From Massilia sp. METH4 (lineage in GTDB: Bacteria; Pseudomonadota; Gammaproteobacteria; Burkholderiales; Burkholderiaceae_D), in contig NZ_CP146614.1 of assembly GCF_037094685.1 (NCBI RefSeq), forward strand, positions 5,084,001 to 5,148,000: a stretch of DNA of 64,000 bases, written 5' to 3'. The notes beneath the pieces are model-generated. The model made no database searches and was not told where the DNA came from. It was given only the letters and a program-made list of their open reading frames with translations. The position numbers and the translations under genes are program-made. The stretch's first letter is position 1, and each line of letters begins with the position of its first letter. Shown here in pieces: positions 28,417-37,189 of this stretch.

Positions 28417-30078
28417 TCAGCGCAACTGCTGCAGAGCGCGGACGTCGCGGATGTCGATCGTGCCGTCGCGGTTGATGTCGCGGCGGTCACCCGGAGTGTA
28501 CACCGGAGCACCGCGTTGCTGCGACAGCAGCGCTGCGTCGTTCGCGCCCACCAGGCCATCGCCATCGAGGTCGCCCGCCTTCTTCGGGTAGAACTGCCAG
28601 CGCGAGTACGCCGCCGTGCTGCCGATCGTCGCCACGCGCGCGCTGTTGCTGCCCTGCAGGACGACGAGCGAGATCGCCCGGTATGGGCCGTCGACCACCT
28701 GGAACCTGTCCGAAGCCAGTTCCACTTCCACATTGTTGGCCCCCGCCACCAGTGAGCGCGAGGCGTTCACCAGTTCGATGTCCTCGCCGTTCGGCCCCAC
28801 CACCTTGTACGAGATCTGGTAGAAGCCGCCGTTCGTCACCGTGATCGGGAAGGCCAGGCGGAAGCGGTCGATATGGCCGTCGCGCAGGATCGGGGTCGCG
28901 GTCAGCTGCGGCTGCACCTCGATCGCGCCCGAGCACAACTGGGCCAGGCTCGTCGTGAACGTCCCTGCGTCGCGCTGGCGGTAAGCCAGCGTGAACTGCT
29001 CGTTACCCAGTTCGAGCGCGTCGATCAGCGCCACGGCGTAGGGCCCGTCGGCACCCAGCCTGGTGCGGATATCGGCTGCCTTGTATTCGGCCGTGACGGA
29101 ACTTGCGCCGGTGCCGTAGCCGGCGGCCTTGCGCACGTCGATCGATCGGCCGTTTGGCGCGGTGAGCCGCACCAGCGTCGAATAACGCGCTGCCTTCAGC
29201 ACATTGAAGCCGAAATCGACCCTGAGCGACGAGACGCAGTTGTTGGCGCCGCGCAGCGTGGTCAGGCCCACGGTCGCATTGTTCAGCTGCGGAGACACGG
29301 CCTTTACGCGCGCCGTGGCGGTGCGGTTGATCGTGCCCTTCGGGGTCGGGATGGCGACGTTGCCGGTGATCGTGTAGTCGCCGGCGGCGGTGAACGTATG
29401 GTCGACGCTGTACACGCCATCGTCCGCCTTTCCATCGGCCCCCTGGCCATCGTCGGCCGCGCCCAGCGGCGCACCGCCGTTCAGGGCGATCGTCGGCGCC
29501 AGGCCCGTGATCGGCTGTCCGTCCTCGAGTACCAACAGGCCGAGCGAGACATCCTCGCCGACGAGCAGCGTGTCGCGCTCGACGGCCACGCCTACCTGGT
29601 AGCGGGATCGGGCGAAGACGGTGCCCAGTGCCACGGTCTTGCCGGGGGCGGCGGGGAAGGCCAGGCGGATCGTCCAGGTACCGTCCAGCGGTTCGGGCAG
29701 TTCGGCGATCTCGAAGATCCCGCCGGGCAGGGCCGGGCTGGCGAGGCTGCCCGGCCGGAACGTCGCGCGCGGGTCGCCCGGCGCGATGACGACGTTGCCG
29801 GCCGGGTCGAGCAAGGTCAGCGACACACCGTCGACGGGTGCGATCAGTTCGAGGCGCAGGCCGTCGGCGCCGGCGACGGAGAAGGGAATGTCGAGCGACG
29901 TTGCGCCCGGCACGACCGCGCCGGACACGGTGGCCGGCATATTCACTGCTACCGGCACGGTTTGCGCGCCGGCCGGTGCCATGCCCGCCAGCGGTACGAT
30001 CGCCCCGAGTGCCGCCGCCACCATCATGCGGCCGGCGGCCGCGCGGGCGGACCACTTCATTGGTTTCGTAGTTTTCAT
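28417..30078 (-). CDS. Secreted dockerin-bearing protein with choice-of-anchor X-like region
   Basis: 553 aa from the ATG at 30078, which begins a basic signal peptide ending near APAGAQ; a larger open frame extends upstream but is antisense shadow over the lipase gene. The N-terminal half holds beta-sandwich repeats (LDGTWTIRLAFPAAPG, GADGKADDGVYSV) of the choice-of-anchor X kind. The last 52 residues (502-553) are a type I dockerin: two calcium loops, DLDGDGLVGAND and DINRDGTIDIRD, each followed by an LLSQQ / LQQL helix. Dockerins bind cohesins. It starts 14 nt after the lipase stop, so all three genes form one operon. Partner of the cohesin-like protein encoded upstream is inferred. Confidence 0.8.
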   Translation of the reverse strand: MKTTKPMKWSARAAAGRMMVAAALGAIVPLAGMAPAGAQTVPVAVNMPATVSGAVVPGATSLDIPFSVAGADGLRLELIAPVDGVSLTLLDPAGNVVIAPGDPRATFRPGSLASPALPGGIFEIAELPEPLDGTWTIRLAFPAAPGKTVALGTVFARSRYQVGVAVERDTLLVGEDVSLGLLVLEDGQPITGLAPTIALNGGAPLGAADDGQGADGKADDGVYSVDHTFTAAGDYTITGNVAIPTPKGTINRTATARVKAVSPQLNNATVGLTTLRGANNCVSSLRVDFGFNVLKAARYSTLVRLTAPNGRSIDVRKAAGYGTGASSVTAEYKAADIRTRLGADGPYAVALIDALELGNEQFTLAYRQRDAGTFTTSLAQLCSGAIEVQPQLTATPILRDGHIDRFRLAFPITVTNGGFYQISYKVVGPNGEDIELVNASRSLVAGANNVEVELASDRFQVVDGPYRAISLVVLQGSNSARVATIGSTAAYSRWQFYPKKAGDLDGDGLVGANDAALLSQQRGAPVYTPGDRRDINRDGTIDIRDVRALQQLR

Positions 30079-30092
30079 CTCGGCTCTCTGCA

Positions 30093-31544
30093 TTATTTGA
30101 GGGGGATCGTCGTGTCGAGGATCGTGTTGACGTTGTTTCCGTTCTTGACGGTGCTGTGGTTGGCCGGGCTGTTGCCGAGCGGCGTGCCGTAGCCGGGATT
30201 GGCCGAGCTTTCCGTCACTACGATATCGTTGGCCTGCGGAGTAGGCGCCTGGTTCAGCGTGTAGGTCAGCACGGTGCGCGTGCCCCAGAACCTGCCCGGC
30301 ACCGTCGCCAGCGTCATCGGCGCGGAGTGGAAGTCGCGCAGCACGCGCCAGGCGCGTTCGGCGCCGTAGTGCGCGATGAACGGGAACAGCGGTGTCGACT
30401 CGTCCGTCGTCAGGTCGTTGTCGCCATTCAGGTCGGCGTTGGCGCCGAACGTGTAGGTGCCGGAGATATTGCCGCGCAATCCCGTCGTCAGTGCCGTGGT
30501 GGCCGCATACGTGGTCAGGTCGCGCAGGCCGGGCAATTGCGGGCCCTGGCCGAACGTCCAGGTATTGATGTAGGCGCTGGCGAAACCGTTCGGGTCCTGG
30601 CCGTTGGCGATCTTGTCGTCCGCCTCGGTCTTGGCGATGATCGACATGTCGGCCGCCACGCTGCCCAGGTGCGGCGTGGAAAGAGTGGAGAGCGACACGA
30701 TCTCGAACTCCGGCCCGAGGGCTTGCAGGCCCTGGGTATCGAGTCCGCCCTTGCTGTGGGCGATCACGTGCACCTTGTCCGCCTTCAGCGGGCGCAGGTA
30801 ATCGGCGATCAGGGTGTTCAGCTCCTGCGCGTTGGTGGCGACGGCGCCATTGCCGCCCGCACCCTGGCCCAGCGAGAAGCGGGTGAACAGCACGCCGCGT
30901 TCTTCCAGCGCGCGCAGCACGCCCGTGGCCGCGTCCTCGTCCCAGGTCGACTGGTTGGCCGAGATCCCGTGCTGCAGTACGTATGGCGGCGTGGCCTCGA
31001 ATTCCACCGCCACCCAGTCCACCGCCATGCACCAGCTGTCATCGGTGTTGGCCGTGTCGATGTCGATCAGTAGCTCGTTGTCCTGGCCGAACTTCAGTTC
31101 CTCGATCGGCACGATGATCGAATCGTCGGTCCAGGTATTGTTGAAGCCTTCCAGCGTCTTCTTGAACTTGCCGTTGAAGGTCACGCGGTCCATCTCCGGC
31201 GCCACGCCGGCCGTGGTGTTCTTGTCGTCGATGTCGTAGACGGGGAAGCGGATCGTGGCCTGCGCGGACAGCACGCCGTTCGACACCAGCTTGCCCGGGT
31301 CCTTCAGGGTGCCATCGCCGTTCAGCTGGGCATCGTTGACGACCTTCGGCAGGGGGATGCGAATGCGCAATGGCCCCTCGCTGCGGAAGGTGCAGCCGGT
31401 GTCGAGGCCGGAACCGGCGTTGACGACGTACACGCCCAGCTTTTCCTCGGGCGGCTCGAACGGGGAGGTGGTTTGCGCCGACGCGGGCGCCGCGCATGCG
31501 GCGGCGATCAGCGCGGCCAGCGGCGCTTGCTTGAGAATGTGCAT
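30093..31544 (-). CDS. Secreted lipase/esterase-like alpha/beta hydrolase
   Basis: 483 aa with a signal peptide (cleavage near ASAQTT, residue 24). After about 160 residues of beta-rich N-terminal domain, the hydrolase core starts at YVLQHGISANQSTW (oxyanion region) and has the nucleophile elbow AHSKGG (Ser264). A NADLNGDNDLTTDES loop downstream is acidic and may bind calcium, as in many secreted lipases. Likely a triacylglycerol or polyester hydrolase acting outside the cell. Middle gene of an operon with a cohesin-like PEP-CTERM gene (13 nt upstream) and a dockerin gene (14 nt downstream). Confidence 0.82.
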   Translation of the reverse strand: MHILKQAPLAALIAAACAAPASAQTTSPFEPPEEKLGVYVVNAGSGLDTGCTFRSEGPLRIRIPLPKVVNDAQLNGDGTLKDPGKLVSNGVLSAQATIRFPVYDIDDKNTTAGVAPEMDRVTFNGKFKKTLEGFNNTWTDDSIIVPIEELKFGQDNELLIDIDTANTDDSWCMAVDWVAVEFEATPPYVLQHGISANQSTWDEDAATGVLRALEERGVLFTRFSLGQGAGGNGAVATNAQELNTLIADYLRPLKADKVHVIAHSKGGLDTQGLQALGPEFEIVSLSTLSTPHLGSVAADMSIIAKTEADDKIANGQDPNGFASAYINTWTFGQGPQLPGLRDLTTYAATTALTTGLRGNISGTYTFGANADLNGDNDLTTDESTPLFPFIAHYGAERAWRVLRDFHSAPMTLATVPGRFWGTRTVLTYTLNQAPTPQANDIVVTESSANPGYGTPLGNSPANHSTVKNGNNVNTILDTTIPLK

Positions 31545-31557
31545 GGAGGTCTCCGGC

Positions 31558-32496
31558 TCAGTTGGCGATCACGGGGTCGAACAGCATGATGGCGTCGCCG
31601 CGCGGGGCGATCTTCCCGCTGATGCGCTTGCCCACCTGGTCTTGCGCGATCGGGCCGGCCACCGATACCCACTGCACTGTGCCGTTGGACAGCTTGATCT
31701 GCGCACGCCGGCCCTTGACGGCGACGATCACGGCATCGACTGCTTTCGGTGCCTGCGCGGTCGCAGCCGGCGGTTCGTTGCTCACCACGGGTTGCTGCGC
31801 CGACGCGGAGCCCGCGGTGGCGGCCAGCGCCATCGCGAGCGCGGCCGTGCTGGCGTGGGAACGGCGCCGTCCGATCAACAGCATGCCGGCGGCACCGGCC
31901 AGCAGAAGGGCCAGGCTGCCCGGTTCCGGCACCTGCGTGCTGCCCGGCGCGATGGCGAACGCCACACGGGCCGCCCCGAAACCAGTGGCAAGGTCGCCCG
32001 CGTCGCTGTTCAGGAACAGCAGGTTCGGATCGTTCAGGTCCACCTGGATCGCCGTGGTGGCGCTGGCGGCCAGTGCCTGGAAGGTCAGCGTGAGGAAGCG
32101 GAACTCGTCGGCCTGTCCGGCATCGAGGACAGCCGCGCTGTTGCCGGAAATGCCGAACGCGTCGATCACGCCTGCGTTGGCGCTGGCCTCGCCGAAGAAC
32201 CCGAACGAGCCCGGTTCGGGCAAATCGAGCTCGTTGCGGTTCGACGCCGGATCCGTGAAGCCGTAGCCGGTGAGCTGCAGGAGCGAACTGTCGAACAGCA
32301 CGTTCAGGTCGAAGCCGGACAGCGATTGGCCGGGGGCGCCGGACAAACCGCCGATGCGAAAGTCGACATTGAAGCTCTGCCCGACGTTGTAGCTGCCGGA
32401 GGCGGTGAACAGGTTGATCGTCGCCGCGTGCAAGGGGGCCGCGCATAGCGCGGAGAGCGCCACTGCCTGCAGGCAGCGGCGGAGCGTGGATGGCAT
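31558..32496 (-). CDS. Cohesin-like PEP-CTERM protein with extra C-terminal domain
   Basis: 312 aa from the ATG at 32496 (AGGA 8 nt upstream; the ATG six bases earlier has too short a spacing). Signal peptide to about residue 24, then a cohesin-like beta-sandwich (SYNVGQSFNVDFRIGGL, LSGFDLNVLFDSSLLQL, FRFLTLTFQAL; about 25-185). VPEPGSLALLLAG with GRRR (189-212) is a PEP-CTERM anchor, but it is internal: a second hydrophobic, signal-like stretch (217-234, ending ASAQQ) and an 80-residue basic/beta domain follow. First gene of the lipase-dockerin operon. Cohesin assignment is from pattern, not search. Confidence 0.72.
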   Translation of the reverse strand: MPSTLRRCLQAVALSALCAAPLHAATINLFTASGSYNVGQSFNVDFRIGGLSGAPGQSLSGFDLNVLFDSSLLQLTGYGFTDPASNRNELDLPEPGSFGFFGEASANAGVIDAFGISGNSAAVLDAGQADEFRFLTLTFQALAASATTAIQVDLNDPNLLFLNSDAGDLATGFGAARVAFAIAPGSTQVPEPGSLALLLAGAAGMLLIGRRRSHASTAALAMALAATAGSASAQQPVVSNEPPAATAQAPKAVDAVIVAVKGRRAQIKLSNGTVQWVSVAGPIAQDQVGKRISGKIAPRGDAIMLFDPVIAN

Positions 32497-32743
32497 GGTC
32501 ATGGTCCTAGTCTGGAAATATCGTTGTGAGAGCGGGCGTACCCGCAAGCTCAGCAGCAAGATGCATGCCAAAACATTAATATTTATCAGAAACAAGGACT
32601 TGAAATTTTAGTAATGTTTGATGCGGATCAAAATGTAAAGAATGCCGACAGTGTCCAATCGGCGCGCGCATCGCGGCGTGCGGCTATTGTCGGCAGGGCG
32701 GCCGCATGCGTATGATGCCCGCTTTGCACCCCATCTCTCGACA

Positions 32744-34750
32744 ATGAAACGTCCCGTCCTGTTCTGCCTGCCGCTGCTGTTGGCGGGATGCACTACCATC
32801 CCCGCCGCCGTCACGGCCGGACTGCCCGCCGGCAGCCACGCCACCGTGGCCCTGCTGGAAACGACCGACCTGCATGCCAATGTCGTCAGCTACGATTACT
32901 ACAAGCTGGCGCCGGAGCCGACGATCGGCCTGGAACGTACGGCCACGCTGATCGCGCAGGCGCGCGCGCAGTATCCGGACAACCTGTTGCTCGATAACGG
33001 CGACACCATCCAGGGCACGGCGCTGGCCGATTACCAGGCGATCGTGAAGCCGCTCGATTGCAGCGAGACCCTGGCCATCTACAAGGCATTCAACACCCTC
33101 CGCTACGACGGCGCGGGCGTCGGCAACCACGAATTCAACTATGGGCTGGCGTACCTGAACCAGGTATCGGGCAGCCGCTTCGACGTCGAAGGGGTGACTG
33201 CCACCGAACGCTGCGCCGGGCCGAAATTCCCGCAGGTGCTGGCCAATGTGTACAGCGTGAAGTCGCGCCAGACGCTGTTCGCGCCGTACGCGATCATCGA
33301 CAGGCGCATCACCGCCACCGCGCCGGACGGCAGCAAGGTGCCGGCCACGCTGCGGGTGGGCATCATCGGCTTCACGCCGCCGACGATCCTCACGTGGGAC
33401 AAGCGCTGGCTGGAGGGCAAGGTGTACACGGAAGGCGTGCGTGAGACCGCGCAGCGCTACGTGCCGGAAATGCGCGCCAAGGGGGCGGACATCGTGGTGG
33501 CGATCTCGCACGGCGGGCTCGATGACGCGCCGTATTCGCCCACCATGGAGAACGGCAACTGGCACCTGGCCCAGGTGACGGGCATCGACGCTATGCTGAT
33601 CGGCCATTCGCACCAGGTGTTCCCGAACGCGGCCAGCACGGTGCCGCAATTCGACCTGCCGGGCGTCGACAAGGCCAAGGGCACAGTTCACGGCGTGCCG
33701 ACCGTGATGGCAGGCATGTGGGGCAAGCACCTGGGCGTGATCGGCCTGTCGCTGGCCTGGAACGGCAAGGCCTGGGTGGTCGACAAGGCGCGCACAACTG
33801 TGGAGGCGCGGCCCATCGCGGCGGGCCGCGAGGTCGTTGCCGGCGACCCGGCCATCGCGCCGCTCATCGCGGCAGAACACGAGGCCACAATCCGCTATGT
33901 GCAGACGCCGATCGGCAAGACCGACTTCCGCATGTCGACGTATTTCGCCGACGTGGGCGACGTCAGCGCGATCCAGGTCGTCAACCAGGCGCAGGCCGCG
34001 TACCTGCGCGACTATGTGAAGGCGAACCTGCCGCAGTACGCGCAGTTGCCCGTGCTGTCCGTCTCCTCTCCGTTCAAGTCCGGAACGGCCGGCGTGCGCG
34101 ACTACACGGACGTGGAGGCGGGCTGCATCGCGCTGAACAACGCGGCGGACCTGTACCTGTATCCGAATGCGCTGTACGGCGTGAAGGTGAGTGGCGCCGG
34201 CCTGCGCGCGTGGCTGGAAAAGGCGGCGGAACGCTTCAACACGATCGACCCGCGCCGCACGGAACCGCAGGAACTGGTGAACACCCAGTTTCCGGGCTAT
34301 AACTTCGACATGCCGTCCAGCGATGAGCTGCGCTACGAGATCGACATCACGCAGCCGCCGGGCAAGCGCGTGAAAAACCTGCGCTTCCGCGGCGAGCCGG
34401 TCGACGCCAGCGGTGAATTCCTCGTCGCGACCAATAACTACCGTGCCAGCGGCGGCGGGGCGTTCCCCGGCCTGGATGGCAGCAGCACGGTGGTGGCGGC
34501 GCCGGACAATAACCGCGACGTGCTGATCGAGTACATCCGCGCAACGAAGCAACTCACGCGTGCCAGCCATGGTGCGAGCCGCAGCTGGCGCTTCGCGAAA
34601 GTAGCCACGAAGGGCCCGGTGGTCTTCCATTCGGCGCCTGGCAGGGAAGCCTTGGCGCGCGAGGCGGGTCTGTCGAACGTGCGCGAATTGCGCGGCGACG
34701 ATGGCGGCGGCAAGGGGTTCGCGCTGTACGCGGTCGATCTGGCGCAATGA
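32744..34750 (+). CDS. cpdB: 2',3'-cyclic-nucleotide 2'-phosphodiesterase / 3'-nucleotidase lipoprotein
   Basis: 668 aa from the ATG at 32744. A lipoprotein signal MKRPVLFCLPLLLAGC fixes the start: lipobox LAGC, Cys16 acylated. The calcineurin-like metallophosphatase core has LLETTDLHANV, LDNGDTIQGT, GVGNHEFNYG, ISHGGLD and IGHSHQVFP; the C-terminal 5'-nucleotidase substrate domain contains TNNYRASGGGAFPG. It breaks down cyclic nucleotides and 3'-nucleotides in the periplasm for phosphate and nucleoside scavenging. Overlaps the next gene by ATGA. The E. coli enzyme is periplasmic rather than a lipoprotein, so membrane anchoring is a variation. Confidence 0.93.
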   Translation: MKRPVLFCLPLLLAGCTTIPAAVTAGLPAGSHATVALLETTDLHANVVSYDYYKLAPEPTIGLERTATLIAQARAQYPDNLLLDNGDTIQGTALADYQAIVKPLDCSETLAIYKAFNTLRYDGAGVGNHEFNYGLAYLNQVSGSRFDVEGVTATERCAGPKFPQVLANVYSVKSRQTLFAPYAIIDRRITATAPDGSKVPATLRVGIIGFTPPTILTWDKRWLEGKVYTEGVRETAQRYVPEMRAKGADIVVAISHGGLDDAPYSPTMENGNWHLAQVTGIDAMLIGHSHQVFPNAASTVPQFDLPGVDKAKGTVHGVPTVMAGMWGKHLGVIGLSLAWNGKAWVVDKARTTVEARPIAAGREVVAGDPAIAPLIAAEHEATIRYVQTPIGKTDFRMSTYFADVGDVSAIQVVNQAQAAYLRDYVKANLPQYAQLPVLSVSSPFKSGTAGVRDYTDVEAGCIALNNAADLYLYPNALYGVKVSGAGLRAWLEKAAERFNTIDPRRTEPQELVNTQFPGYNFDMPSSDELRYEIDITQPPGKRVKNLRFRGEPVDASGEFLVATNNYRASGGGAFPGLDGSSTVVAAPDNNRDVLIEYIRATKQLTRASHGASRSWRFAKVATKGPVVFHSAPGREALAREAGLSNVRELRGDDGGGKGFALYAVDLAQ

Positions 34751-35232
34751 CCCGCTTTTTGTTGACAGCGCTGCTGCTGGCGGGCGCCGTGTCGTCCAGT
34801 GCGGCTGACCTGTCGGCGGCGCGGCAGGCCATGGCCGGGCCGCCGGCCGGCTGGCCACAGGCGCTCGCCGATTTCACCACGGCGGCGCGGAATGGCGACG
34901 CGGCCGCCGCCTACTGGGCTGGCGTGATGGTCCGTAATGGCAAGGGCGCGGCACCGGACAGCGCCGCCGCCATCGGCTGGCTGGAGCAGGCCGCGCGTGG
35001 CGGCGTGCCGGAAGCGATGTTCGTGTTGGCGAACATGAGGCTGGCGGGGGAGGGCGGTGACGCCGATCCGGCAGCCGCGCGTGCATGGCTGGAACATGCC
35101 GCCGGACTGGGGCATCCGGGCGCATTGCAGCAGCTGGCGCAAATGTCGTACGACGAAGGTGCCGATCAGCGCGCCAATGCGTTGCTGAAGGAATCGGCGC
35201 ACGCGCTGAAGCACAAGGTAACGATGCCATGA
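34747..35232 (+). CDS. Secreted Sel1-repeat (TPR-like) protein
   Basis: 161 aa. Signal peptide MTRFLLTALLLAGAVSSSAA, then about three Sel1-like repeats (AAAYWAGVMVRNGKGAAPDSAAAIGWLEQAA, EAMFVLANMRLAGEGGDADPAAARAWLEHAA, GALQQLAQM). Sel1 repeats are scaffolds for protein contact. The start overlaps the cpdB stop (ATGA), implying translational coupling and a role with CpdB in the periplasm; the exact role is unknown. Confidence 0.85.
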   Translation: MTRFLLTALLLAGAVSSSAADLSAARQAMAGPPAGWPQALADFTTAARNGDAAAAYWAGVMVRNGKGAAPDSAAAIGWLEQAARGGVPEAMFVLANMRLAGEGGDADPAAARAWLEHAAGLGHPGALQQLAQMSYDEGADQRANALLKESAHALKHKVTMP

Positions 35233-35241
35233 CAGCCGGAA

Positions 35242-35282
35242 GTTGCTCTGAAAATGGGGTCTGTCCCCATTTTTAAAGCAAC
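35242..35282 (+). terminator. Hairpin repeat / terminator after Sel1 gene
   Basis: AAAATGGGG (35251-35259) pairs with CCCCATTTT (35265-35273), loop TCTGT; an outer GTTGCT / AGCAAC stem (35242-35247, 35277-35282) extends it. The GGGGTCTGTCCCC core is a common dispersed motif in proteobacteria, and the T-run makes it a plausible terminator for the cpdB operon. Confidence 0.6.
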
Positions 35283-35306
35283 ATTTATCTATTGCAACTC
35301 GGAATG

Positions 35307-36140
35307 TCACTCCGGCACATGCACCCGCGCCTTCACATGCTTGAGGTTCGCCACGATGGTAAACGTCATGATCACCAGCAGCGACCACGCACTCCACTTG
35401 CTCACATGAACAACAGACCACGCCCCCAGCTGGTTCGGATAGCGCCACACGCCCATCAGCGTGCCCAGGTTCTCGGCCAGCCAGATGAAAAAGCCCGTCA
35501 GCACGAAGCCCAGCAGCAGCGGCATGCGGCGCTCCCGGTCGAGCGGTCGGAAGATCACGGTCGTGCGGGCATAGAGGCCCAGGGCACAGGCAGCCAGGTA
35601 CCAGCGGTAATCGCCGATGTAATGGTGGGTCCAGAAATTCACGTAGATCAGGATCGCGATGCCGGCCGCCAGCGGGTGCGGCGGATGGTGGCGCACGCGC
35701 AGGTCCAGCAGGCGCCAGGCCTGGATGATGTAGCTGCCGATGGCCGCGTACATGAAGCCGGAAAACAGCGGCACGCCGAGCACTTTCGTGTAGCCGAAGT
35801 CCGGGTAGCTCCACGAGCCGATCTGCGTCTTGAACACTTCCAGCGCAAAGCCGACCACGTGGAACAGGCCGATGGCCTTCACCTCGTCCCACGTTTCCAG
35901 CTTCGCAAGCAGCATCCAGGCCTGGATGCCCAGCGCCACGGCCAGCAGCACGTCGTAGCGGGGAATGCCGAGCAGGCCGCCGCGCGGGACCAGGAAGATC
36001 GCCAGGAAGAACAGGCCCGCGAACAGGCAGGCGCGCGCCTCCTTGATGCCGAAATAGAGGAATTCGATCATTGGCCGGTGGGCCGGCCGCAGGGTGCGGG
36101 GGCGGGGATCCGTCAGGTGGGCGTCGAGCGCGGCCAGCAT
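35307..36140 (-). CDS. DUF817 family membrane protein
   Basis: 277 aa, about eight hydrophobic helices. Family hallmarks: FLYFGIKEARACLFAGLFF at the N-terminus, FALEVFKTQIGSWSYPDFG, PLFSGFMYAAIGSYIIQAWRLLDL, and IYVNFWTHHYIGDYRWYL. DUF817 proteins are conserved inner-membrane proteins of unknown function. ATG at 36140 is used, though MIEFLYFG at 36071 is an alternative where the family usually begins. It follows the DUF2288 gene by 13 nt. Confidence 0.85.
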   Translation of the reverse strand: MLAALDAHLTDPRPRTLRPAHRPMIEFLYFGIKEARACLFAGLFFLAIFLVPRGGLLGIPRYDVLLAVALGIQAWMLLAKLETWDEVKAIGLFHVVGFALEVFKTQIGSWSYPDFGYTKVLGVPLFSGFMYAAIGSYIIQAWRLLDLRVRHHPPHPLAAGIAILIYVNFWTHHYIGDYRWYLAACALGLYARTTVIFRPLDRERRMPLLLGFVLTGFFIWLAENLGTLMGVWRYPNQLGAWSVVHVSKWSAWSLLVIMTFTIVANLKHVKARVHVPE

Positions 36141-36153
36141 CGGGGCATGCCGG

Positions 36154-36471
36154 TCAGTGGCGTATCTTCTGCTGCTGCACGAGGATGAACGGGCTCACCA
36201 CGCAGGCCCACAGCGACGTGTCTGTCTCCAGCCAGTCGCGCGCCTGCGCGTCCGAGACCTTGGCGATCTGGCCGGCTGCCATCCACTGGCCCACGCTGGC
36301 CTTGTCGTCGTGGGCGATGCGCACGGCCACGTCGACGAGATCGAGCTCGTCCGCGATCCACACCACGTTGCCGGAGGCAAAATGGCGCATCAGTTCGCTC
36401 CAGGGCAGGCGCGCGGTCTCGCGGTTGACTTTCTGGCTCAGTTCGGTGTCTTTTTCGGGATTCAGTTGCAT
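36154..36471 (-). CDS. DUF2288 family protein
   Basis: 105 aa. NRETARLPWSELMRHFASG, DELDLVDVAVRIAHDD, and LWACVVSPFILVQQQKI match the DUF2288 pattern of small soluble proteobacterial proteins. Function unknown. Located between the RES toxin gene (10 nt upstream) and DUF817; may share the toxin-antitoxin promoter by position only. Confidence 0.82.
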   Translation of the reverse strand: MQLNPEKDTELSQKVNRETARLPWSELMRHFASGNVVWIADELDLVDVAVRIAHDDKASVGQWMAAGQIAKVSDAQARDWLETDTSLWACVVSPFILVQQQKIRH

Positions 36472-36481
36472 GACAGTTTCT

Positions 36482-37189
36482 TCAAGGATGTCTCGGTTCG
36501 ACGACGGGCGCCGGGTTGCCCCGCCATGTTAACCGATAGGCCTGCCCTTTGCGAACGTTGCCGACCAGGGCGGGGCGGAAGCAGGCCAGGTTGGTGCCGC
36601 CCGGCCGGCGCACGCTCGGGTAGATGATGCCCGTCGAGCCGCCCGCCAGCAGCCGTTCGGCCAGCAGTTGCGAGCTTACATAGCTGTCCGGCGCCAGGCA
36701 GGCGTCGAACTCGGGCAGGCCGCGGATATCGTGGAACTGGGCCGTGAAATCGGCCAGCATGGCCTGGTAGCTGACGCTGTCGTCGAAGCGGCCGATTTCC
36801 GCGTACTCGACCGTCTTGTGGAAGATCACCTCGGCCAGCGCCGTGTCGCTGTCGAAGGCGCAGTACCACGCGCCCCGGTCGCCGTCGTTGAAGCGGCTGC
36901 CTTCCGGGCGCGGATAGGTAAACGCGGCATTAATGATGCGGAAGTTCGGCACGTGCGACAGCAGCTCGTCGATGCCGATGCCCGGCGCGCCGCCGTGTTC
37001 GGCCAGCAGGCGGGCATTCGTGGCATTGTCGAGCTCGAACAGGTCCGCCAGTTCCGCGTCGCTGTCGGCCAGCGGCGCCAGCACGGAATCCTCCACGTCG
37101 GCGAAGCGTGATGGAATCAGCCGGCAGGTGTCGAATTGCCGGAGCAGGCGCAGGGGCGGAACGGGCAGTGCCGCGTCGGGCCCGGCCAA
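36482..37189 (-). CDS. RES-domain toxin
   Basis: 235 aa. A TTG start immediately follows the antitoxin's TAA stop, in the same reading frame. RES-family features: FDTCRLIPSRFAD near the start, GSRFNDGDRGAWYCAFDSDTALAEV (the Arg and Glu of the catalytic pocket), and STGIIYPSVRRPGGTNLACF. RES toxins such as MbcT and ParT degrade NAD+ or ADP-ribosylate a target. Pairs with the Xre/MbcA-like antitoxin upstream as a type II system. Start choice is limited by the lack of an ATG before the RES fold. Confidence 0.85.
   Translation of the reverse strand: MAGPDAALPVPPLRLLRQFDTCRLIPSRFADVEDSVLAPLADSDAELADLFELDNATNARLLAEHGGAPGIGIDELLSHVPNFRIINAAFTYPRPEGSRFNDGDRGAWYCAFDSDTALAEVIFHKTVEYAEIGRFDDSVSYQAMLADFTAQFHDIRGLPEFDACLAPDSYVSSQLLAERLLAGGSTGIIYPSVRRPGGTNLACFRPALVGNVRKGQAYRLTWRGNPAPVVEPRHP

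Noticed and set aside
28417..31032. An 871-codon frame extending the dockerin gene into the lipase gene
   Set aside because: The first 318 codons are a shadow of the lipase gene in another frame; the signal peptide at 30078 marks the real start.
35251..35273. GGGGTCTGTCCCC hairpin considered as a riboswitch or sRNA
   Set aside because: A simple short stem with a T-run after a stop codon; a terminator or dispersed repeat is enough.
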